From DAORDI01 sp035345895 (GTDB lineage: Bacteria > Spirochaetota > Leptospiria > Leptospirales > Leptospiraceae): DNA of 10,793 nt. Position 1 is the first letter of the stretch. Every line of letters begins with the position of its first letter. Shown one piece after another: positions 5,742 through 10,793 of this stretch. Location of the stretch: contig DAORDI010000193.1 in NCBI GenBank assembly GCA_035345895.1, forward strand, positions 1-10,793, read 5' to 3'. The notes under the pieces were generated by a model, which saw only the letters and a list, made by a program, of their open reading frames with translations, did no database searches and was not told where the DNA came from. Position numbers and translations under genes: made by a program.

Positions 5742-6638
5742 TTATACGAGTCTTCGAAGACCTTCCTTAAGCGAAACTGCAGGCCTGTATTCCAGATCCC
5801 TGACAGCCTTGTCTGAAGAGAATGCGGAATCTGAAAGGAGAGGTTTCAGGGGGAAATCTTTTCCTGACAGCAATTTATAAATTCCTTCAAACTTAAGAAA
5901 AAAGCCTGGGACAGGAGCTCTCCAGAGCTTTCTTCCTTGAATTTCTTCGAACAGTGCAAGAATTTCCGAAAAATCGGCCGCCTCCGGATGACAGATGTTC
6001 CAGATTCCTGAAATATTTTTATTTATATATGAAATCATGAAACAGGAAAGATCATCGGAATGTATGAAGCTTTTCCTGGTCTTTCCTGATCTGGGATAAG
6101 GAACAAATCCCCTGCGGGACATCCTGATAAGCTTATTCAGGAAACTTTTCCCGCCCTCGCCGTAAACCGATGCAATACGGAATATCCCGTATTTCAGACG
6201 CGAGGTAATAATGAGTTTTTCTGCCTCAATCTTGGATACTGCATAACCTGAGGTACCGAGCAGAGGAGACGATTCATCCGGTTTTCCTTCTGAGTTTCCG
6301 TAGACAGAGACCGAACTGGCAAAAAGTATCCTGGGAATTTCGTTTTTTTTCATATAGCTGAGAATGATTCTGACAGATTCCGTATTTCCAATCCTGTAAT
6401 CGGAAATACTTCCCTCCTCGCCGAACGGAATTCCTGCCAGATGAATCAGTATGTCTCCGGAGACATTTTTTCTGGGAGGTTTTCCTGACAGTATATCCCA
6501 ATATACATACTCTGTAATTTTTCCGGAAAGATCTTCAGGAAGACTTCTGCCTAAAAAAACAATTTCAGCTTTACCGGCAAGGTGACTGATCAGGTTTCTG
6601 CCGATGAAACCTGATCCGCCTGATACTAATATTCTCAC
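5742..6638 (-). CDS. NAD-dependent epimerase/dehydratase (extended SDR), 298 aa
   Basis: An extended short-chain dehydrogenase/reductase acting on a nucleotide sugar or similar substrate. The Rossmann motif GGSGFIG is at residues 7-13. ILIHLAGIPFGE (63-74) corresponds to the conserved NAG/LAG strand. SSVSVYG (108-114) supplies the active-site Ser, and YAVSK (132-136) gives the Tyr/Lys catalytic pair. FIHSDDLS is the usual C-terminal substrate-domain landmark. At 298 aa it is normal for the family. The substrate is not identifiable; UDP-glucose 4-epimerase-like proteins and the YfcH-type group are candidates. The start is GTG (6638-6636), overlapping the pgi stop TGA in a GTGA arrangement. It has no Shine-Dalgarno of its own, so translation is probably coupled to pgi. 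Placement after pgi suggests a role in sugar-phosphate to surface-sugar metabolism, which is inference. Confidence 0.85.
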   Translation of the reverse strand: MRILVSGGSGFIGRNLISHLAGKAEIVFLGRSLPEDLSGKITEYVYWDILSGKPPRKNVSGDILIHLAGIPFGEEGSISDYRIGNTESVRIILSYMKKNEIPRILFASSVSVYGNSEGKPDESSPLLGTSGYAVSKIEAEKLIITSRLKYGIFRIASVYGEGGKSFLNKLIRMSRRGFVPYPRSGKTRKSFIHSDDLSCFMISYINKNISGIWNICHPEAADFSEILALFEEIQGRKLWRAPVPGFFLKFEGIYKLLSGKDFPLKPLLSDSAFSSDKAVRDLEYRPAVSLKEGLRRLV

Positions 6639-7969
6639 AGTTCAGAGAGATTTTTTTCCGCTTTTGCCCTGATTTCCTCGTAACCTTTCTTTCCGAGAAG
6701 AGCAAACATATTGTTCTTGTAGTCCTCCACCCCGGGCTGATCAAAAGGGTTTACATCGAGCATATAGCCGGAAACACCGCAGGCATACTCAAACATGTAC
6801 ATAAGCTCGCCGATGGAATAGAGACTGAAATCCGCCAGACTGATTTCAATTGACGGAGTCCCTCCGGAAAGATGCGCCAGTTTTGTTCCCAGCACTGCCT
6901 TTTCATTGACCTCATACATTGTCTTTCCGGAAAGATAGTTCAGTCCGTCAGGATCTCCTGCCATATCAGTGATTGTCAGATCCTTTTCAGGTCTGCCCAG
7001 ACTGACGACTGTTTCGAAGAGATGTCTTTCTCCGTCCTGAATGTACTGCCCCATGGAATGCAGATCCGTGGTAAAGCTGACTCCTGCCGGAAAAATCCCC
7101 TTCCTTTCCTTTCCTTCACTTTCGCCGTACAGCTGCTTCCACCATTCAGTCAGATAATAAAATTTCGGAGAATAACTGACCATAATTTCAGTAGACTTAC
7201 CTTTTTTGTACAGATAATTTCTGAGAGCAGCATACAGAATTCCAGGATTGGCTGAAGGATCCTTTTCCCGGAAAAGAAAATCAGCGGCATCGGCTGCACC
7301 GTTCACAAGTTCTTTAATGTTCAGGCCTGCAGCTGCAATAGGGATCAGACCTACCGGAGTCAGAAAAGAATATCTTCCGCCCACATCATCAGGAATGACG
7401 AAAGTCTGAAATCCGTAACTGTCTGCCAGTTTTTTCAGGGCGCCTTTCCTTGCATCTGTGGTTGCAATGATCCTGTCTTTCAGACCGTCTCTTCCGTATT
7501 TTTTTTCTGCGAGAGAAAGAATGTATCTGAATGCAAGTGCAGGTTCAGTCGTTGTTCCAGATTTGGAAATCACATTGACTGCAAACTCTTTATCCTTCAG
7601 AAACTCAAGAAGTTCACTGTGATAGGATGCATCAAGATGATGACCCGCATACAGAATTTTCATTCCCTTCTTTTTTTCAAAGAAAGGACTCGCTGCTTCA
7701 ATGACTGCTCTTGCACCCAGATAGGACCCGCCGATCCCAATCACTACAAGGTATTCCGCCTTTGCAGAAATTCGCTCCACTGCTTTTTCAATTTCTGAAA
7801 TTTCCGATTTTATCTTTCCAGGAAGATCCAGCCAACCCAGAAACTCGGCTCCTTTTCCTTTCTTTTCCTGCAGTATGCGGCTTTTCTCGAATGCAGACTG
7901 AAGTTCTTTCTTTAATGCATCCCTGTCCGCATCCTTTCCTAAAAATTTATCACTTATCTTTAATCTCAT
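6635..7969 (-). CDS. pgi: Glucose-6-phosphate isomerase, 444 aa
   Basis: Interconverts glucose 6-phosphate and fructose 6-phosphate in the cytoplasm, linking glycolysis, gluconeogenesis and sugar-nucleotide supply. Family marks are VVIGIGGSYLGARAVIEA (75-92), the sugar-phosphate binding ISKSGTTTEPALA (134-146), PGI signature 1 DVGGRYSFLTPVGL (195-208), YGESEGK (281-287) with the catalytic Glu, TDLHSMGQ (301-308) with His304, and signature 2 GYMLDVNPFDQPGVEDYK (401-418) ending in active-site Lys418. The length fits the short bacterial (Bacillus-like) form rather than the 550-aa enterobacterial form. ATG 7969-7967 has AGGAGG four bases upstream. It follows the RsbU-like gene by 40 nt with no visible terminator and overlaps the downstream epimerase by 4 nt, so all three are probably co-transcribed. 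Confidence 0.97.
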   Translation of the reverse strand: MRLKISDKFLGKDADRDALKKELQSAFEKSRILQEKKGKGAEFLGWLDLPGKIKSEISEIEKAVERISAKAEYLVVIGIGGSYLGARAVIEAASPFFEKKKGMKILYAGHHLDASYHSELLEFLKDKEFAVNVISKSGTTTEPALAFRYILSLAEKKYGRDGLKDRIIATTDARKGALKKLADSYGFQTFVIPDDVGGRYSFLTPVGLIPIAAAGLNIKELVNGAADAADFLFREKDPSANPGILYAALRNYLYKKGKSTEIMVSYSPKFYYLTEWWKQLYGESEGKERKGIFPAGVSFTTDLHSMGQYIQDGERHLFETVVSLGRPEKDLTITDMAGDPDGLNYLSGKTMYEVNEKAVLGTKLAHLSGGTPSIEISLADFSLYSIGELMYMFEYACGVSGYMLDVNPFDQPGVEDYKNNMFALLGKKGYEEIRAKAEKNLSEL

Positions 7970-8009
7970 ATCTCCTCCTGTTTTTTTAGCGATTTCAGTA
8001 TTATGACTT

Positions 8010-9419
8010 CTATTTTAAATCCGCAATGACCAGAGTCAGATCATCATCCATTGAACTGCTCTCAGTATATTTTTCAATCCTGTCCAGAATGAAATCACAT
8101 GCGGCCTCTCCGTCCAAATCTTTCGATTCATTGAATATGGAATACAGTCTTTCTGAGTCAAGCAGGTTTCCTGAAGTTCTGTTCCTGGCTTCCGGCAGAC
8201 CGTCAGTATAAAAGAAAATCCTGTCCCCTTTTTCCAGAATAATTTCCTTTTCTTCCAGTGGCACATCCCGGAAAACTCCCAGAAGCCTTCCTTTCATTTC
8301 AATCGATTCTGCCTTCCCGTTTTTTCTGATAATATAAGGAGGTATATGACCGGCACTCGACATCCGAAAGACTGTCTGATCCGCGTCTGATGAAGTATCA
8401 AATACGCCGGCAAGTGCTGTAATGAAATTGCCTGCCGTATTTTCAAGCAGATCGCTGTTCATTCTTTTCAGAATTTCACCGGGAAGAACGAGTTTTTCAA
8501 TCGCATTTTTCCATGATATCTTTGTCATGGATGCAATGAATGCAGCCGGAATGCCGTGACCGGAAACGTCTGCAATCAGGAAGGCTGTCTTCTGCACTTT
8601 TTTTCCGGAGGACAGCTCGTCATTACACAGTAATGACGATATATCATAAAAATCCCCTCCTACTCCTGCCATAGGTCTGTACCTGGAATGAAATCTGAGC
8701 CTTGAATTGAGAGGAAATGACTTGGGAAGAAGATGCCTCTGGATTTTCTCAGCATGTCTGATCTCCTCTTCCACCTGTCTGTGATTCAGAAGAATCTCGT
8801 CCTTCAGTTTTCTTTCCGATCCCAGAAGCTCAGTCATCTTTGTTATGATTCTTTCATTTGCCAGATTGGAAATTTGGAGTGACTGACGTTCAATCAAGAG
8901 CGACGCAGAAATCAGAAATGCACTGTCTCCAAGATAATTCTTTCTGAGAGTTTCGAGAAGCTTGTTTACGAAATTTCTTTCCTGAAGGTTGAATCTTTTC
9001 AGCTCATCAGGAGAGTTCAGAAGCAGATCCAGAAGCCTGTCCATTCCTTTGGTCAGTTTTTCGTCAAGAGACGGATCAGTGCCGGAAAGAATATTTTCAA
9101 ATCTTGCCCGAAACTGAAGAAGGAGATTCTTTGCAGTGACGTCATCAAAACTTTCAGCAGAAGGAATCTCTGAATACATCTCTTCAAAGAATGAACTCCC
9201 TTCCGGAACGAATCCTTCTGATTCAAGTGTTTCTTCCAGCTGTTTGTTCAGAAACTGTGAATATGTGATTCCCTCTTTCAGTATAAAATTCAGTGCAGCA
9301 GGGCTTTTCCTCAGCTCCCTTTTCAGAACAATGCCGTATTCACGGATCAGTATATGATATATTCTTCTTCTGACTGTCTCCTCACCGGTATGGTACTCAT
9401 TCTGTATTGCCGAGAGCAT
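8010..9419 (-). CDS. PP2C-type SpoIIE/RsbU-like serine phosphatase, 469 aa
   Basis: The C-terminal 240 residues are a SpoIIE/RsbU PP2C phosphatase domain, which dephosphorylates serine on regulatory partners, classically anti-anti-sigma factors (STAS proteins). Visible marks are AEKIQRHLLP (223-232), RYRPMAGVGGDFYD (246-259) with metal ligand Asp256, ADVSGHGIPAAF (283-294) with Asp284, SAGHIPPYI (355-363), GRLLGVF, FYTDGLPEARN (403-413) with Asp406, and the terminal DDDLTLVIADL (458-468). All metal ligands are present, so it should be active. Residues 1-195 are a mostly helical region I cannot assign to PAS, GAF, HAMP or receiver domains. Residues about 196-228 form a charged helix, probably a signalling coiled coil. 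There is no membrane segment. The Shine-Dalgarno is poor (AAGA, about seven bases upstream). Neither an anti-sigma kinase nor a STAS partner is in the window. It is the likely first or second gene of an operon with pgi and the epimerase. Confidence 0.93.
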   Translation of the reverse strand: MLSAIQNEYHTGEETVRRRIYHILIREYGIVLKRELRKSPAALNFILKEGITYSQFLNKQLEETLESEGFVPEGSSFFEEMYSEIPSAESFDDVTAKNLLLQFRARFENILSGTDPSLDEKLTKGMDRLLDLLLNSPDELKRFNLQERNFVNKLLETLRKNYLGDSAFLISASLLIERQSLQISNLANERIITKMTELLGSERKLKDEILLNHRQVEEEIRHAEKIQRHLLPKSFPLNSRLRFHSRYRPMAGVGGDFYDISSLLCNDELSSGKKVQKTAFLIADVSGHGIPAAFIASMTKISWKNAIEKLVLPGEILKRMNSDLLENTAGNFITALAGVFDTSSDADQTVFRMSSAGHIPPYIIRKNGKAESIEMKGRLLGVFRDVPLEEKEIILEKGDRIFFYTDGLPEARNRTSGNLLDSERLYSIFNESKDLDGEAACDFILDRIEKYTESSSMDDDLTLVIADLK

Positions 9420-9424
9420 ATATC

Positions 9425-9595
9425 TTATTCTTGCTGTCCCTGTTCCAGATTTCCATTCAGTTCAGAATAATCAACCAGAATACTGAATGCTGAGACAGCC
9501 TGCCTGCAAAGATTTTCAGGCAGACAGCTGCATTTTTCGCGGCAAAATTTCCGATGATCCCGCCTATTAAAAAAAGACTTTACACTTTTTTTCAC
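9425..9595 (-). CDS. Tentative small Cys-rich ORF, 56 aa, upstream of the phosphatase gene
   Basis: The minus frame from GTG 9595-9593 to TAA 9427-9425 encodes a 56-residue peptide. It contains FCREKCSCLPENLC (four Cys as CxxxCxCx5C) and a C-terminal LVDYSELNGNLEQGQQE, and it stops five bases before the phosphatase ATG. The Cys cluster suggests metal binding, but I recognise no family. Against it, there is no ATG in this frame short of 9778, which lies inside vapB on the other strand, and no Shine-Dalgarno precedes the GTG. It could be a real short co-transcribed gene, the tail of a degraded gene, or chance. Confidence 0.3.
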   Translation of the reverse strand: MKKSVKSFFNRRDHRKFCREKCSCLPENLCRQAVSAFSILVDYSELNGNLEQGQQE

Positions 9596-9623
9596 ACACG
9601 AGTAAGTGTAGAAAAAAGTGTAG
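9581..9623. promoter_or_regulatory. Candidate vapBC operator with three TACACTT half-sites
   Basis: TACACTTTTTT (9581-9591) and AAAAAAGTGTA (9612-9622) are perfect 11-base inverted arms 20 bases apart. A further AAGTGTA at 9604-9610 gives a direct repeat of AGTGTAG (9605-9611 and 9617-9623) with a 12-base period. VapBC complexes typically bind inverted repeats in their own promoter, so this is the probable autoregulatory site. It sits about 50 bases before the vapB start. It is also in front of the possible minus-strand transcript towards the phosphatase, so it might affect both directions. Confidence 0.5.
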
Positions 9624-9671
9624 CAGTTATAGGTGTCTGCAGCAGCTTCAATGTCTGCGAAGGAGGACAGT

Positions 9672-9875
9672 ATGGCGACAAACCTTGCACTCGACGACAG
9701 TCTCATAGAGGAGGCCAGAATTGCAGGAAGACACAGGACCAAAAAGGATGCAGTGACAATGGCACTCAGGGAATACATTCAGAAAAGAAGGCAGCTGGAA
9801 ATTCTGGATCTTTTGGGAACACTGGATTTCAGTGAAAAACTTCTGGACTATAAAAAAAGAAGACTGAGAAAATGA
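9672..9875 (+). CDS. vapB: VapB-type antitoxin, 67 aa
   Basis: Antitoxin that binds and neutralises the adjacent VapC ribonuclease and, with it, represses its own operon. The N-terminus (MATNLALDDSLIEEARIAG) resembles a ribbon-helix-helix DNA-binding segment, then RTKKDAVTMALREYIQKRRQ forms helices. The C-terminal tail LLGTLDFSEKLLDYKKRRLR is the toxin-wrapping part typical of the VapB group with a DYKKxR ending. ATG 9672 is chosen over the upstream GTG at 9633 because AAGGAGG lies five bases before it, and this start gives the usual 65-75 aa length. The stop overlaps the vapC start by 4 nt (ATGA), so translation is coupled. Confidence 0.88.
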   Translation: MATNLALDDSLIEEARIAGRHRTKKDAVTMALREYIQKRRQLEILDLLGTLDFSEKLLDYKKRRLRK

Positions 9876-10297
9876 TACTCGTCGATACGTCGGTCTGGTC
9901 GCAGGTTCTCAGAAGAAATTCAGGAAGACTGAATGAAACTCAGAAAAAAATCAGGGAAAAATTCAGCGAACTTGTAATGGAAGGAAGCATCGTAATGATG
10001 GGAGTCATTCGTCAGGAGCTTTTGAGCGGCATTCGAAACGGTTCTGACTTCGAAAATCTGAAAAAAAAACTGATCTTTTTCCCCGACACGGAAATACTTC
10101 AGGAAGACTATGAAAAGGCTGCAGAGTTCTTCAATCTCTGCAGGGCAAAGGGAATCAGCGGAAGCAGTATAGATTTTCTCATCTGTGCAGTGGCAGTCCG
10201 GTGCAGGCTGACCGTATTCACCCTGGATCAGGATTTCAAAAATTACGCAAAAATCCTTCCTCTGCAGATTTTAAATATTGATGAGAGTAATTCTTAA
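9872..10297 (+). CDS. vapC: VapC-type PIN-domain toxin, 141 aa
   Basis: A PIN-domain, Mg-dependent endoribonuclease toxin; characterised VapCs cut tRNA or the sarcin-ricin loop of 23S rRNA, and the target here is unknown. Acidic active-site residues are all visible: Asp5 in ILVDTSVW, Glu49 in VIRQELLSG, Asp101 in GSSIDFLICAVA, and Asp119/Asp121 in FTLDQDF. At 141 aa it is normal length and appears intact. It starts within the vapB stop codon (ATGA). No clear terminator follows; an A-run/T-run pair (10306-10326) is too weak to call. Type II toxin-antitoxin operons are often horizontally acquired, but nothing here marks the boundaries of a transfer. Confidence 0.93.
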   Translation: MILVDTSVWSQVLRRNSGRLNETQKKIREKFSELVMEGSIVMMGVIRQELLSGIRNGSDFENLKKKLIFFPDTEILQEDYEKAAEFFNLCRAKGISGSSIDFLICAVAVRCRLTVFTLDQDFKNYAKILPLQILNIDESNS

Positions 10298-10387
10298 AAT
10301 ATGATAAAAAAAACTGAAGCTTTTTTGCGGATTTTTCGTCTTATCAAATAAGCAAAGATTTTCGGAAAATAATCACGAGGTGTGAAT

Positions 10388-10741
10388 ATGAAATTTAAAT
10401 CAATATTGGTTCTGCTGTTCGCGGCAGTTTTGGCTGTGTCCAATTGCAACAACAAAAAAGATACTTCAGCAAGGGATTCTCTTTTATTTACATTTCTGGC
10501 AGGAATGGCCGGATCCGGGTCTGGCGCAGGAAGCTGTGTATTGAATTCAGGTTCAATGTGCATTTATACAGTAGGACCTATGCCAGCCGGATTCAATTTT
10601 GCATCTAACTGTACAAATATTGCAGGTGCAAATACCGGAACATACAATGCGTCTAAGGATTGTGCTTCTCAGGGATATACAAAATGTGCAAATGACACTG
10701 CAAACACCTTCGGCGGTTACAGTATGAAATGTACAAAGTAA
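10388..10741 (+). CDS. Small Cys-rich predicted lipoprotein, 117 aa
   Basis: The N-terminus MKFKSILVLLFAAVLAVSNC is a lipoprotein signal peptide: basic n-region, hydrophobic core, and lipobox AVSN-C with lipidated Cys20. Asn at -1 is tolerated in spirochaetal lipoboxes. The mature part begins with a polar NNKKDTSARD linker, then a Gly/Ser-rich stretch (AGMAGSGSGAGS), then six more cysteines at 50, 58, 75, 92, 100 and 115, an even number that could form three disulfides after export. The rest is rich in Asn, Thr, Ser and Gly. I recognise no enzymatic motif; it is probably anchored in the outer or inner membrane. ATG 10388 is used because GAGGTG (10377-10382) lies five bases before it. It is transcribed alone and is followed by a GC hairpin. 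Confidence 0.82.
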   Translation: MKFKSILVLLFAAVLAVSNCNNKKDTSARDSLLFTFLAGMAGSGSGAGSCVLNSGSMCIYTVGPMPAGFNFASNCTNIAGANTGTYNASKDCASQGYTKCANDTANTFGGYSMKCTK

Positions 10742-10748
10742 CACAGTC

Positions 10749-10782
10749 TCCGGGGGCTTTTCCCCCGGGAATTCCACTTTTT
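10749..10782 (+). terminator. GC-rich hairpin after the lipoprotein gene
   Basis: CCGGGGG (10750-10756) and CCCCCGG (10762-10768) form a perfect 7-bp GC stem around a CTTTT loop, extendable by one T-G pair. It starts 9 bases after the stop codon. A five-T run follows at 10778-10782, some 10 bases from the stem, so it is a plausible but not ideal Rho-independent terminator. Confidence 0.6.
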
Positions 10783-10793
10783 AAAAAAACTTA

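Noticed and set aside
9500..9523. 7-bp dyad CTGCCTG/CAGGCAG as a terminator
   Set aside because: No T tract follows on either strand, and the loop is 10 bases; it may be chance within the tentative ORF.
9425..9778. 117-aa minus frame starting inside vapB
   Set aside because: Its first half overlaps vapB and the operator on the other strand and is a shadow; only the 3' part to 9595 is kept as a tentative ORF.
10306..10326. A-run and T-run after vapC as an intrinsic terminator
   Set aside because: Only A-T pairs can form around a 7-base loop, with no GC stem, so it is too weak to call.
1..10793. CRISPR array, tRNA or rRNA gene, insertion sequence or phage genes
   Set aside because: No spaced repeats, cloverleaf, rRNA-like stretch, transposase or phage protein was seen on either strand.

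Overview
The window looks like an accessory or peripheral stretch of a spirochaete chromosome, most probably Leptospira or a close relative. I infer this from gene content: a membrane-anchored class III adenylyl cyclase, an RsbU-type PP2C phosphatase, a short (444 aa) glucose-6-phosphate isomerase, a VapBC pair and a small Cys-rich lipoprotein with a loose spirochaetal lipobox. Composition also fits, being moderate in GC with A/T-rich spacers and frequent AGGAGG-type ribosome binding sites. There is no rRNA or marker gene, so the genus is an inference. A run of 100 Ns shows this is a draft scaffold.

Positions 1-2564 form a divergent regulatory cassette. An HxlR-type regulator (+) faces three tightly packed minus-strand genes: an intact SRPBCC/AHSA1-type protein, a second SRPBCC/AHSA1-type gene broken by an in-frame stop and a frameshift, and an alpha/beta hydrolase. 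A perfect 14-bp-arm palindrome in the shared promoter is the likely HxlR operator. Positions 2640-3939 carry a minus-strand SAM-dependent methyltransferase of the LCMT-like (TIGR00027) type, with a candidate terminator overlapping its stop codon, and a divergent DUF952 protein on the plus strand.

At 3964-4063 lies the N gap, flanked by identical 55-nt copies. It is almost certainly an unmerged contig overlap. Collapsing it leaves the DUF952 gene and the adenylyl cyclase (4102-5397, minus) convergent with about 7 nt between stop codons.

Positions 5398-5741 are an A/T-rich non-coding stretch with two perfect inverted repeats placed back to back and one tiny ORF with a strong Shine-Dalgarno. 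Positions 5742-9419 are a probable three-gene operon read right to left: RsbU-like phosphatase, glucose-6-phosphate isomerase, and an SDR-type NAD-dependent epimerase coupled to pgi by a GTGA overlap. A short Cys-rich ORF may precede the phosphatase.

Positions 9560-10297 hold a vapBC toxin-antitoxin operon with a repeat-rich candidate operator. The last gene (10388-10741) is a small predicted lipoprotein with six further cysteines, followed by a GC-rich hairpin. I see no clearly new defence or mobile system. The most distinctive items are the HxlR/SRPBCC cassette with its fresh pseudogene, the paired inverted repeats upstream of the cyclase, and the Cys-rich small proteins.
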